This document shows, one piece after another, positions 1 through 8,170 of a stretch of DNA of 64,000 bases (positions are counted from its first letter, which is position 1; the number at the start of each line of letters is the position of its first letter). A model generated the notes under the pieces. That model was given only the letters and a program-made list of their open reading frames with translations. It was not told the origin of the DNA and did not search any database. Where the stretch lies: the NCBI RefSeq assembly GCF_000212735.1, contig NC_015510.1, positions 3,312,315-3,376,314 of the forward strand. Direction: 5' to 3'. Source of the DNA: Haliscomenobacter hydrossis DSM 1100. Lineage in GTDB: Bacteria; Bacteroidota; Bacteroidia; Chitinophagales; Saprospiraceae. The position numbers were made by a program, and so were the translations under genes.

Positions 1-676
1 GGAAAGCTCGTACCTGCTCCCGAATCTGTGCTTCCCAGATGCTGCGTTGCGGCTCAGGGCCAGAAAGAATAAAGGCAATGCGGTAAACAATCTGCGCTTC
101 CATTTTGTGCAGACGCGACAAAGGCCCCAAATAACGGGTTTTCGCGCCAGGTAAGGGAGGATGGCTCAAATCCCCAGCCAAACCAGGGTACTCTTCCCAG
201 TCCGGGATCCAGGACTCCTGAAAATATGTTCGAATCCAGAAAGCATTGATCCACTGCACGGTGCGCCCTCCAACCCAATGCTGGGCAGGTAAGTGAATCT
301 GATGGGAAATAAAAGCGTTGAAAATCCCAGGGATGTAGCACCCAAAACGTTGGTCAGAAATGACTGTATTGAACTGAAATTGTTGGTGTAAGGCTTGCAC
401 CACCCGGTATTCGCGCATAATGGCCAGGAAAACTTTAGGCAATTGCCGCAACAGGGGCCAATACAAGTTGGCTTTGGGATAGGTAACAGCATAGTCTGGC
501 AGTTCATGGCAAGGCAATTTCGGGAAAGTTTGCCGCAAAAAAGCCAAGGCCCGTCCACTGGAGGCTAGGTGTACTTCATGACCCTGTGCAAGTTGCGCCT
601 GGATGAGTGGCACGCAACGGGTAGCGTGGCCGAGGCCCCAGTCGAGGGGGGTAATGAGGATTTTTTGAGCGGGCAT
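1..676 (-). CDS. Glycosyltransferase (MurG/GT28-like), C-terminus beyond window
   Basis: The gene reads leftward from the ATG at 674-676 and runs off the window edge; 225 residues are visible. The N-terminus has a beta-strand followed by a GLGHATRC glycine loop (about residues 14-21) and the spacing of a first Rossmann half, as in UDP-sugar glycosyltransferases related to MurG and to the UDP-GlcNAc:LPS transferase group. A second landmark is the ISDQRFG stretch near residue 107. It probably transfers a sugar to a lipid or envelope glycan at the inner membrane; the acceptor cannot be told. It is divergent from the small lipoprotein gene at 826. The family call is fairly safe, the substrate is not. 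Confidence 0.7.
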   Translation of the reverse strand, partial: MPAQKILITPLDWGLGHATRCVPLIQAQLAQGHEVHLASSGRALAFLRQTFPKLPCHELPDYAVTYPKANLYWPLLRQLPKVFLAIMREYRVVQALHQQFQFNTVISDQRFGCYIPGIFNAFISHQIHLPAQHWVGGRTVQWINAFWIRTYFQESWIPDWEEYPGLAGDLSHPPLPGAKTRYLGPLSRLHKMEAQIVYRIAFILSGPEPQRSIWEAQIREQVRAF

Positions 677-780
677 GGTGAATCCGATTATCGCATCAAG
701 ATCGGCGCTTTTTTTTAGCAGCCCAATGATCTTTATTCACTTGTTGCTAAAACACTAGTGGATAATTTTTCGCGATAGTG

Positions 781-788
781 TACTTTTG
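781..788 (+). promoter_or_regulatory. Bacteroidota -7 element (TACTTTTG)
   Basis: TACTTTTG matches the TAnnTTTG -7 consensus of Bacteroidota primary-sigma promoters exactly and lies 38 bp before the ATG of the small lipoprotein gene. A clear TTTG -33 box at 17-23 bp is not seen. Confidence 0.4.
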
Positions 789-825
789 GAAAATGGATTA
801 GACTTGTTGTATAACCCAATTGAAG

Positions 826-975
826 ATGGACAAAAACAAAAGGATAATTTTTTGGGGATTGATCATTCTGCTCAGCACGCTAAGTGCTTGCCGTTCGGGC
901 TGTGGCTGCCCGATGGCAAAAGAAAGTGGGGTAAAAGTATTCTGGACGAGCACCTTAGTAGTGGGGCAAAAATAA
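826..975 (+). CDS. Small lipoprotein with Cys-rich GCGCPM motif, 49 aa
   Basis: A 49-codon frame starts at ATG 826 and ends at TAA 973-975. The product has a basic N-terminus (MDKNKR), a hydrophobic core (IIFWGLIILLSTLS) and a lipobox-like LSAC at residues 19-22, followed at once by a Cys-rich patch (RSGCGCPMAKE). It therefore looks like a very short lipoprotein with a mature part of under 30 residues. A good -7 element at 781-788 supports expression. Its stop codon lies inside the left arm of the palindrome at 966-1199. Function unknown; a longer overlapping frame starting at 786 has no such features and was rejected. Confidence 0.6.
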   Translation: MDKNKRIIFWGLIILLSTLSACRSGCGCPMAKESGVKVFWTSTLVVGQK

Positions 976-1199
976 GTGTTCATTTTTTCTGAGCCAAACA
1001 TGAGTCATCCCGAATTTTTAAAAAGACCAAAGCGGATCAAAAAAGTAGCACAAAGGACACAAAGGAAAGCACAAAAACAAGCGCTGCCTTGTGTTCTTTG
1101 TGCTTTCCTTTGTGTCCTTTGTGCTAAAAAAAGTGTCGCTTTTGTTGTACTAAAAAATTCGGGATGACTCATGTTTGGCAAAATGAACACTTATTTTTT
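966..1199. repeat. Long palindrome (family A, copy 1) with CACAAAGGACACAAAGG arms
   Basis: The left arm reads AAATAAGTGTTCATTTT, then CAAACATGAGTCATCCCGAA, then tandem CACAAAGGACACAAAGG-like units; the right arm is the near-perfect reverse complement, and the centre is about 1080-1092. It would fold into a hairpin about 100 bp long. The core 1003-1180 recurs at 41914-42097. The lipoprotein stop codon falls in the left arm, and the insertion sequence begins just after the right arm. Confidence 0.85.
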
Positions 1200-1210
1200 T
1201 ATCACCCCTT

Positions 1211-2673
1211 AGCTGGACTTTATCCCTTTTAGGCAGAAGCGCCAATAAGGACATTCCAAAGATACCTGATGTTATGAATATAATTATCAACAAGGGTATT
1301 TTTGGAGGAGGTTAAAAATTGATTATGCCTCCAGATAGCCGTTTTTACAGCACGGAGGACATCGGAAAAAGAGACGATATGCTTAGGATACCAAGCGGTG
1401 GTAAATGGTTTGATAGGGCTGCTTTGATGAAGGGAATGCGCCAATAAGGTTGTGATGGAAAAACGGAAAAGAGCAGAGGAGTTGAACGTTCAATCGCCAA
1501 GTCAGACCATTGTCGTTGGGTTTCGACCCCCAGATGTCTGCGCACTTCAGCAAAAGTAACTTCAATGCGCCAACGGCGAACAAAGAAGTTGATGATTTGC
1601 ACCGGATCGAGTTTGAGATCAGTAGTAGCGAGCAGCGCGGGCTCCATTTCATTCAAAGGGTCTTTGATGAGTACCCATTGAATGGGAACAATGGGCGAAG
1701 AAGCCTTATACCAGAGCGCTTTACCGGAGGTAATGAGCATGGTTTGGTTAGTTCGATCATACCATTGACTAAAATGAACTTTAGTCCACTTGATGCGCCC
1801 GTCGTTGAGTCGTTGTTCCATATCCATGATTCGCTTGCCAATGATGGGTTTGGGGCCTCTTTTGTGAGGCGGATTGGGGGTAGGAAAATGGAAGAGCCGA
1901 GCGTCAAGGCGCATGCGCACGATGAGGTTGATGTTTTGTCGGATACCTTGATCGAGTAGTTCGTAGGTGGCATACGAGCCATCCCCGACCAGATAAACAG
2001 CACGTTTCAAAGGAAGTGCATAACGATGTAACCATTGGATGAGTTGCCAAGCCCAATGTGTCAGTTTTTTAGCGGAGCGAACTTGTGGTCGGTTTTGATA
2101 ATACCGTTCAGAAGGGCATAAAGCGCTCAGTACAGGTAATGCCCAACAAGTTCGGTCAAGCCAAGGTAAAGGAGTAAGCAAGGCCAATACCATCCAACGC
2201 AGTCCACTACACTTGACAAAGTGGCTCTTGGAGGATCGTACTGGATCACGGTAAATCCCTCGCTTTTTAATCTTGGCACCCCAACGCCGCTCGATTGTTT
2301 CATCGATAGCAAAAACTAGCGGTTCATGTGCAGGGATAAAAGCATCCACTAGCAATTTTAGGAGTATGCTGGACAACTTCAAAGCTGACCATTTGGCACA
2401 ACTCAATACTCGATGATATTTATGAAAACTACTTTCGTGTTCAAGTCCAAGTGTACGCAGGATATTGCATACAGTTCGACTACCTGGACATAGCAAGGCT
2501 CCTAGCAATAGTAATTTTATTTTTCCCACGTGCGCTTGCTAAATCCACAAGAAAAACGGATATTGAGTCCTGGAACTCGGGTGGTAATTGCATATATCTT
2601 GATAGCTTGAGAACCTTCAAAATAATGCTTTTTCACCCAGTTCTTTTCTTTTCTAAAGGGATAAAGTCCAGCT
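1211..2673. mobile_element. Insertion sequence with 19-bp terminal inverted repeats
   Basis: The ends carry the inverted repeat AGCTGGACTTTATCCCTTT (1211-1229, and its complement at 2655-2673). One transposase gene fills the element on the minus strand, and its stop codon at 1229-1231 overlaps the inner edge of the left repeat. No convincing target-site duplication is visible next to these ends, so the exact borders may be a few bases off or the duplication has decayed. It sits between palindrome A and the RNase G gene. The IS family is best described as IS4/IS701-like from the transposase. Confidence 0.85.
1229..2529 (-). pseudogene. DDE transposase (IS4/IS701-like), interrupted by a -1 frameshift
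   Basis: The main frame (GTG at 2527-2529) encodes an RNase H-fold DDE transposase. Candidate catalytic residues are D in FAIDETIERRWG, D in YLVGDGSYATYE and E in RRWRIEVTFAEVRRHLG. After ERSTPLLFSVF the frame drifts into an unrelated tail. Moving one base back at the five-A run 1459-1463 (five T on the coding strand) restores a typical family ending: SITTLLAHSLHQ, then the AWYPK..VSFSDVL segment, ending at TAA 1229-1231. Either a single-base change inactivated the gene, or a -1 slip on the T run makes the full protein. Start and end both fit a full-length enzyme of about 430 residues. Confidence 0.8.
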
Positions 2674-2703
2674 TAGTACCCGTCCAGAAAAAATAAGTTA
2701 TTC

Positions 2704-4263
2704 CTACATGGCATTCAGCCGAATCTCATCGTCGTTGTCGTCGAAGAAACGGTATTTGCCCAGGTGATAAGTACCATCCGCTTTGATGTCTACTCTGCGG
2801 AAATACTGCTTGAACCATTTCCATTGAATGCTACTGAACCAGCCTTTGGTCAGGTAAGCCTGCAAATAGGGGTGTACCACCAGCTTGATGCGTGATTTGG
2901 GATGCGTAGACTGGATGTACGCCAAGTCGCGCTCAATGTCGGTCACCATCAAAATCGAAGCGTTGGTTTTGCCCGTACCCTCGCAAGTAGGACATACTTC
3001 CGTAGTGTCAATTTTTACTTCCGGCCGCACCCGTTGCCGGGTGATCTGCATCAGGCCAAATTTGCTGAGGGGCAAAATGGTGTGCTGGGCCCGGTCTTTT
3101 TTCATGGCCTGCTTCATCTCCTTGACCAAATCCTTCCTGAATTCCAGATTTCTCATGTCGATGAAGTCGATGATGATGATGCCCCCGATGTCGCGCAGAC
3201 GCAACTGACGGGCAATTTCCTCTACCGCTTCCATGTTGACCTTCATCACTGCCTCTTCGGCGTTGGTGCTCGACATTTTGTGACCACTGTTGACGTCGAT
3301 GACGTGCATGGCCTCGGTGGATTCAATTACCAGGTAAGCTCCGCTAGACATGGTGGCTGTTTTTCCAAATGAAGCCTGAATTTGGCGGGTAACTCCGTGG
3401 GTTTCAAAAATTGACTTGGTGCCTTTATAGTGGCTGACAATGTTGACTTGATCCGGGGCAATAGAACCCAGATAGCTTTTGATGTTGAGGTAAAGTTCTT
3501 TGTCGTTGACGACAATGCGGGTAAAGGAATCGCTCAATAAATCGCGGAGGATGCTGGAGGTTTTGTCCAACTCACTCAACAATTTGGCGGGCCCTTCGGT
3601 TTTGTACATCGATTTGTACATCTCCTCCCATTTTTCCAACATGTAGGAGAGCTCTTCGTGCAAATCGGCCACTTTTTTGCCTTCGGCAGCAGTACGCACA
3701 ATCACCCCAAAGTTTTTGGGTTTGATGCTTTCAATGAGGACTTTCAAACGTTTGCGTTCCTCATTATTGGCAATTTTTTTGGATACGGCCACTACATCTG
3801 TAAAAGGAGTGAGCACGAGGTAACGACCAGGGATGGTAATTTCACAACTTAGCCGAGGCCCTTTGGTGGAGATAGGCTCTTTGAGCACCTGCACCAAAAC
3901 GTTGTGGCGCTTGTTGAGCACCTGATCGATCTTGCCATTTTTGTTGATTTCCGGCTCAATAGCAAAGTTGTCCAGGCTAAAGGTATTGGATTGCCCAGAC
4001 GACACTTGCTGTGTGAACTTCAACAAAGAGCGGAGCTTTGGCCCCAGATCGGTGTAATGTAAGAAGGCATCTTTTTTATGCCCAATGTCTACAAAAGCCG
4101 CGTTAAGTCCCGGCATCAGCCGGCGGACTTTGCCCAGAAAGATGTCGCCAACAGTGAAATTGTTGTTGGTCTTTTGATAGTGCAACTCCACAAGTTTGCC
4201 ATCTTCCAAAAGGGCAATTTCGACTTCTGTGGGTGTAGAATTAACAATAAGATCTTTTTCCAC
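2704..4263 (-). CDS. rng: Ribonuclease G / E family (Rne/Rng)
   Basis: Single-strand-specific endoribonuclease that acts in rRNA 5' processing and mRNA decay. The order is N-terminal S1-like RNA-binding region (LGKV..PGLNAAFVDIG, roughly residues 40-110), an RNase H-like and 5'-sensor region, the Mg-binding DVNSG motif (about 322-326) with IIDFIDMR downstream (about 366), and the zinc-link CPTC (about 424). I start it at GTG 4261-4263 (VEKDLIVNSTP), which matches the family's N-terminus; the longer frame begins with TTG at 4317 and adds 18 unlike residues. At 519 residues it is RNase G-sized, with no RNase E-type C-terminal scaffold. It follows the bS22-like, TPR and HU genes on the same strand. 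Confidence 0.93.
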   Translation of the reverse strand: MEKDLIVNSTPTEVEIALLEDGKLVELHYQKTNNNFTVGDIFLGKVRRLMPGLNAAFVDIGHKKDAFLHYTDLGPKLRSLLKFTQQVSSGQSNTFSLDNFAIEPEINKNGKIDQVLNKRHNVLVQVLKEPISTKGPRLSCEITIPGRYLVLTPFTDVVAVSKKIANNEERKRLKVLIESIKPKNFGVIVRTAAEGKKVADLHEELSYMLEKWEEMYKSMYKTEGPAKLLSELDKTSSILRDLLSDSFTRIVVNDKELYLNIKSYLGSIAPDQVNIVSHYKGTKSIFETHGVTRQIQASFGKTATMSSGAYLVIESTEAMHVIDVNSGHKMSSTNAEEAVMKVNMEAVEEIARQLRLRDIGGIIIIDFIDMRNLEFRKDLVKEMKQAMKKDRAQHTILPLSKFGLMQITRQRVRPEVKIDTTEVCPTCEGTGKTNASILMVTDIERDLAYIQSTHPKSRIKLVVHPYLQAYLTKGWFSSIQWKWFKQYFRRVDIKADGTYHLGKYRFFDDNDDEIRLNAM

Positions 4264-4749
4264 AGACTGCCAATTTAAGGCTACCCGGATTGAGTGGAGC
4301 GAAACAGATGCGGACAAAAGAGAAAAAATAAAATAATTAGGCAGTACCTATGGTCATTCGCTTTTATGGAAATCAAAATAAGAGGAATTTTTTTCTGTTT
4401 TGTTGGGGCTGGACAAGGAGACGAATGTTAAATACATCAACATTAAAAAGCTCACAACTGCTCTTATTTTGACCGGATCCGTCCAAGCTGGACATAAAAA
4501 TGGTAGTGCCGCACTTTCGAGTAGGCCATAAGCACATAATCCAGATTGCGGGCAACAAGGCGCACAATCTGGATTTTTCCGGCAGATGACAAACTTGATG
4601 GCTGAATATTCACTAGCCGCAAGCAGTGCCCCTCTACGATTCCCGGAGCCACTTTATAAAAATAAGTCGATTGATGATCTACAGGGCATATCGCAGGGAT
4701 TTGGCGTATGAATTCCAATTTACCCTACCATATTAACCACCGCACTTCA
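4264..4749. other. Intergenic leader upstream of rng with an 11-bp hairpin
   Basis: No convincing gene here; two overlapping minus-strand frames (4464-4718, TTG start; 4373-4567) have no recognisable features. A hairpin with arms AATCCAGATTG (4538-4548) and CAATCTGGATT (4565-4575) is followed by T residues on the plus strand. It could be a structured leader of rng or part of a small RNA; this is not established. Confidence 0.4.
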
Positions 4750-4845
4750 CTATCTGTTCTTCTTCTTATGACGGTTTTTACGCAATCTTTTCTTGCGCTT
4801 GTGCGTGGCAATCTTATGTCTTTTACGTTTTTTACCGCAAGGCAT
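4750..4845 (-). CDS. 31-residue very basic protein, bS22/mS38 (AURKAIP1/COX24 C-domain) type
   Basis: ATG 4843-4845 to TAG 4750-4752 encodes 31 residues, MPCGKKRKRHKIATHKRKKR followed by LRKNRHKKKNR. More than half are Lys or Arg. The pattern KRKRHK..THKRKKRLRKNRHK is that of the AURKAIP1/COX24 C-terminal domain, known in the mitochondrial ribosomal protein mS38 and in the bacterial small-subunit protein bS22. Such mini-proteins thread into rRNA, so a ribosomal role is likely by family. It lies between the TPR gene and rng, in line with an RNA-metabolism context. It is easily missed because of its size. Confidence 0.8.
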   Translation of the reverse strand: MPCGKKRKRHKIATHKRKKRLRKNRHKKKNR

Positions 4846-4925
4846 AGTATAACCTTTTTGAAGGTGAATAAATTTATTTCTTTGCGCTGGTAGTCATAAA
4901 GACGCGATGCATCATGTCTTTATTT

Positions 4926-5705
4926 CTACTGCTCACATTTTTGAGCAAACGAGTCTGATTTCTCCTTGTTCCCCAATCCAGCGTAAGCCTCAGCCAACAT
5001 ACAAGCGGCTTCGATTAAACTGGGATCGAGCTGAAAGGCCCTTTCCAAACGCTCTACTGCTCGCTCCAACTGGTTGGTACGCATGGCCAAACGACCCAAT
5101 TGCAACAAAATTGCCGGATTGTCCGGATTGCTGTCGTTCAATTCACGAAGCATCAGGATTCCCTTCATGGGATTGTCTTGCGGTGGATTGTCCGTATACA
5201 CCAAAGCCAGATTGATTTTATGCGCTAACTCGTCAGGATTGATCGAGATGGCATTTTCAAATGCTTTGGTGGCACGCGAGGCCGCAAATTCCCTTACAAC
5301 CGGATCGCTTAATCTTTGCAATGCCAAAGCAAAAGTGGTACCTGCGATGGACCAGCTTTCCTCTGTATTGAGCAATTCAGCAATTTGCTGGGCATAATGC
5401 CCTGAAATGACTGCATTGTTCAAACTGTACCATTCGCCAGCCAAACGTTTGAGTACGGTTACTTTGGCAGTATCCGTGGTTTGGCGGGCAAATTCTTCTT
5501 CCAATGCTTCAACCAGCGCCAGATCATTGGCGGCAAGGCTGTCTTTTGCCGCAGGCAAAAGTACATTGATGTCGGTATTTTGAGCAAGCAATGACCTGGA
5601 CTTTTCCAGGCCCTTCATTTTGGGCGCTTTGGTTTCACAACCAAAGCGGAGAACCAGCAACAGCAATACCGCGACTGTAATTACAGCATATTGCAACTTT
5701 GTCAT
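4926..5705 (-). CDS. Membrane-anchored TPR protein
   Basis: 259 residues from ATG 5703-5705 (MTKLQYAVITVAVLLLLVLR); the longer frame would start at TTG. An N-terminal hydrophobic segment (about residues 6-22) ends in RFGC, so it is either a single-pass anchor or a poor lipobox. The rest is helical, with TPR-like units clearest at about 140-255 (AFENAISINPDELAHKINLA; GRLAMRTNQLERAVERLERA; LAEAYAGLGNKEKSDSF). It faces the periplasm if the anchor is N-in. The gene lies directly downstream of HU and upstream of the bS22-like gene and rng. Partner proteins unknown. Confidence 0.75.
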   Translation of the reverse strand: MTKLQYAVITVAVLLLLVLRFGCETKAPKMKGLEKSRSLLAQNTDINVLLPAAKDSLAANDLALVEALEEEFARQTTDTAKVTVLKRLAGEWYSLNNAVISGHYAQQIAELLNTEESWSIAGTTFALALQRLSDPVVREFAASRATKAFENAISINPDELAHKINLALVYTDNPPQDNPMKGILMLRELNDSNPDNPAILLQLGRLAMRTNQLERAVERLERAFQLDPSLIEAACMLAEAYAGLGNKEKSDSFAQKCEQ

Positions 5706-5763
5706 GAATACTGCTTGTGTTTTCAATGCCTACGAAAACCGTGAAACTCTTGAAATCCTAGTC

Positions 5764-6090
5764 CTAGTCCTCGTCGTCGTCTTCGTCGTAGTTGTCTTTC
5801 GGCAGAGAGTCTACATTGGCTTTTACTTGCTCAACGAAGATCTTTGCAGGTTTGAAAGACGGAATAAAGTGTTCTGGGATCTCAATGGCTACATTCTTTT
5901 TGATGTGGCGACCGATCTTTTTGGCTCGTCTTTTGATCACAAAACTACCGAAACCGCGAATGTATACGTTCTCCCCATCGGCTAAAGAGCCCTTTACTTC
6001 TTTGAAGAAAGTCTCCAATGTTACCAGTACATCAACTTTTGGCACACCAGTCTTCTCAGATATTGCTGCAACTAAATCAGCTTTTCTCAT
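5764..6090 (-). CDS. HU/IHF-family DNA-binding protein with acidic tail
   Basis: 108 residues. MRKADLVAAISEKTGV starts the helical dimerisation part, and RGFGSFVIKRRAKKIGRHIKK is the beta-arm with its usual GFG turn; there is no RNPxTG but IGRHIKKNVAIEIPE at the arm tip. It bends DNA as a dimer in the nucleoid. After residue 90 there is an extension ending in a run of Asp/Glu (DNYDEDDDED), which ordinary 90-residue HU proteins lack. Upstream, TTCCGG-CTAAT-CCGGAA (6127-6143) can form a hairpin in the leader. Whether it acts as HU or as an IHF subunit cannot be told. Confidence 0.9.
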   Translation of the reverse strand: MRKADLVAAISEKTGVPKVDVLVTLETFFKEVKGSLADGENVYIRGFGSFVIKRRAKKIGRHIKKNVAIEIPEHFIPSFKPAKIFVEQVKANVDSLPKDNYDEDDDED

Positions 6091-6229
6091 CGGTATATAC
6101 TTGGTTTATAGTAAGTTATAAATGTTTCCGGCTAATCCGGAAAGCGAGTCGCAAATTTCGTAATTTTCTTCCTTATTTAAAAACTATCCGCACTTTTATT
6201 TCTTTAGTTTTCTTTAATTTTCAATTCAT

Positions 6230-6237
6230 TATCTTTG
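6230..6237 (+). promoter_or_regulatory. -7 element (TATCTTTG) of the yicC-gmk-apaG operon
   Basis: TATCTTTG matches TAnnTTTG and lies 53 bp before the yicC ATG. The upstream region is AT-rich, and no clean TTTG -33 is seen. Confidence 0.5.
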
Positions 6238-6289
6238 TTCCTCACATACTACCCTCGACTTCGCTCAGGGATTGCATACTTTCAGCTCT

Positions 6290-7165
6290 ATGATATTATC
6301 AATGACAGGTTACGGTAGAGTAAGCCGAAACTACCGGGACAAAACCATTATTGTGGAAATTCGGTCGCTGAACAGCAAATTCACCGACCTCAGGTTTAAA
6401 GCCCCCCAGCACTACAAAGAGAAGGAACCTGAAATCCGTAAAATTCTCACTGAGCGCCTTGAACGGGGAAAAATAGATTTTACCCTGGAAATCATTTCTT
6501 CCACTGGCGAAGATGGTTTTGCCTTGAATGTGCCTTTGTTCAAACGGTACATCGTGGAACTGCGTGAACTCAGTGCGGAGTTGAAAGTGGAAACTGGTGA
6601 TTTGTTGCAAGCCGTATTGCGTTTGCCCAATGTGGTAGCTTCGGCCAACGATCAGATTGAGGAAAAAGAATGGGAGCATGTATCCGCCGCCATTGAAGAA
6701 GCCATCCAGCAGTTTGAGCTATTTCGGGCTTCCGAAGGCAAGGTGCTGGGAGATGAGCTGCGCAGCCGTGTCGTGCTGATCCAGGACAATCTGGAAAAGG
6801 TAGGCCCGCTGGAGGGAGAACGGGTGGTACGTATGCGCCAGCGTTTGTACCAAAACCTCGAAGAATCTCTTGGCAAGGAAAAAATTGATGAAAACCGCTT
6901 TGAGCAGGAGATCATTCACTACCTCGAAAAATTGGACATCACCGAAGAAAAGGTGCGTCTGGCACAGCATTGTAAATATTTCATCGAAGAGCTAACCCAG
7001 CCGGGCAATCAAAAGGGCCGCAAATTGAGCTTCATCAGCCAGGAGATTGGCCGGGAGATCAATACCCTGGGTGCCAAAGCCTATTCATCCGACATTCAGC
7101 GCCTGGTGGTGGTGATGAAAGATGAACTGGAAAAAATCAAGGAGCAGGTGGCCAATTGTTTGTAG
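6290..7165 (+). CDS. yicC: YicC family endoribonuclease
   Basis: 291 residues from ATG 6290. The family signature MxxSMTGYG is at the N-terminus (MILSMTGYGRVS), which fixes the start rather than the ATG at 6272. It ends in the conserved DUF1732 helix-rich region (GRKLSFISQEIGREINTLGA..., about residues 245-290). YicC proteins are oligomeric endoribonucleases reported to act on small RNAs. The stop is 4 bp before the gmk start, so it is the first gene of yicC-gmk-apaG, a common neighbour pair in bacteria. Confidence 0.92.
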   Translation: MILSMTGYGRVSRNYRDKTIIVEIRSLNSKFTDLRFKAPQHYKEKEPEIRKILTERLERGKIDFTLEIISSTGEDGFALNVPLFKRYIVELRELSAELKVETGDLLQAVLRLPNVVASANDQIEEKEWEHVSAAIEEAIQQFELFRASEGKVLGDELRSRVVLIQDNLEKVGPLEGERVVRMRQRLYQNLEESLGKEKIDENRFEQEIIHYLEKLDITEEKVRLAQHCKYFIEELTQPGNQKGRKLSFISQEIGREINTLGAKAYSSDIQRLVVVMKDELEKIKEQVANCL

Positions 7166-7169
7166 CATC

Positions 7170-7736
7170 ATGAGCAAGCTCATCATTCTAACCGCACCTT
7201 CGGGGGCCGGGAAAACGACCATTGTACGTTATTTGCTGGAAACCATGCCCGAAGAATTGGCTTTTTCGATTTCGGCCACTACCCGGGCATGTCGCCCCAA
7301 TGAGGTTGAAGGGAAAGACTACTACTATATAGGTGTAGAACAATTCCAAAAACTGATTGAGGAAGATGCTTTTGCTGAATGGGAAGAGGTGTACCCCAAT
7401 CAGTACTACGGCACACTTCACAGTGAAATGAACCGGATTTGGCAACTGGGGAAACACATCGTTTTTGACATCGACGTAAAAGGAGCGATAAACCTAAAAA
7501 AAGCCTACCCGGATCAGTCCTTGGCCATCTTCGTAAAACCGCCTTCAAAAGAGGCACTTTTCGAACGTTTGCGCCAACGCAAGACAGAAAATGAAGAAAG
7601 CTTGCGCAAGCGTTTGGCCAAAGCCGAAGAAGAACTTACCTTTGAGAACAAGTTTGACTACATTCTCGTTAACGATGTACTGGAAGTCGCGCTGGCAGAA
7701 GCACTCCAGGTAGTGAGGCAGTTTACAAAGTCATAG
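7170..7736 (+). CDS. gmk: Guanylate kinase
   Basis: 188 residues. It phosphorylates GMP to GDP with ATP in purine nucleotide synthesis. The P-loop APSGAGKTT is at residues 9-17, the GMP-binding segment SISATTRACRPNEVEGKDYYY at about 36-56, and the lid with RQRKTENEESLRKRL near 130-147. I start it at ATG 7170, just before the P-loop strand; the frame's upstream Met at 7122 lies inside yicC. It is co-transcribed with yicC (4 bp gap) and apaG (8 bp gap). Confidence 0.96.
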   Translation: MSKLIILTAPSGAGKTTIVRYLLETMPEELAFSISATTRACRPNEVEGKDYYYIGVEQFQKLIEEDAFAEWEEVYPNQYYGTLHSEMNRIWQLGKHIVFDIDVKGAINLKKAYPDQSLAIFVKPPSKEALFERLRQRKTENEESLRKRLAKAEEELTFENKFDYILVNDVLEVALAEALQVVRQFTKS

Positions 7737-7744
7737 CACAAGTC

Positions 7745-8131
7745 ATGGAAACACTCATCACCAACGGCATTAAGATATCGGTAGAAACCTTCTACCAGCC
7801 CAACTACTCTAATCCGGTTGAGGCCAAATTCATCCATGCTTACCGGATTACCATCGAAAACATGAGTGAGATGACGGTGCAACTCATGCGACGCCACTGG
7901 ATCATTACTGACTCGGACGGTATTGTGCGTGAAGTGGAAGGTGAAGGCGTGATTGGCCGGCAGCCTGTATTGGAACCCAACGAATCACATCAGTACGTAT
8001 CCTGGTGCAATTTGCATACTGGTTTGGGCAAAATGGTGGGTGCCTACGAAATGCAAAATTTGCACACTGGCGAAGCTTTTCACGTCGATATCCCCGCTTT
8101 TCAACTGGTTGCTCCTTTTCAGCTCAACTAG
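7745..8131 (+). CDS. apaG: ApaG domain protein
   Basis: 128 residues, the usual length for ApaG. The immunoglobulin-like beta sandwich shows the characteristic segments AYRITIENMSEMTVQLMRRH, WIITDSDG and the glycine-rich GEGVIGRQPVL, with YVSWCNLHTGLGKMVGAYEM near the end. Genetic links in enterobacteria tie ApaG to divalent-cation efflux, but its biochemical role is open. It is the last gene of the yicC-gmk-apaG operon and is followed by a strong hairpin at 8171-8218. Confidence 0.93.
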   Translation: METLITNGIKISVETFYQPNYSNPVEAKFIHAYRITIENMSEMTVQLMRRHWIITDSDGIVREVEGEGVIGRQPVLEPNESHQYVSWCNLHTGLGKMVGAYEMQNLHTGEAFHVDIPAFQLVAPFQLN

Positions 8132-8170
8132 AACTTGGACAGTAAACCTTCTGGAAAATAGATTTAGACA

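Noticed and set aside
786-992. 68-residue frame from ATG 786
   Set aside because: The overlapping 826-975 frame has a signal sequence and lipobox; this one has neither.
976-1190. Two overlapping 60-residue frames, one per strand
   Set aside because: Both are translations of the palindrome A arms and mirror each other; no gene features.
1345-2529. Full-length transposase in one frame
   Set aside because: The last 25 or so residues of that frame are unlike the family, while the -1 frame continues the family pattern to the inverted repeat.
4464-4718. 84-residue minus-strand frame before rng
   Set aside because: It begins with TTG, has no domain features, and overlaps another frame of similar size and the hairpin.
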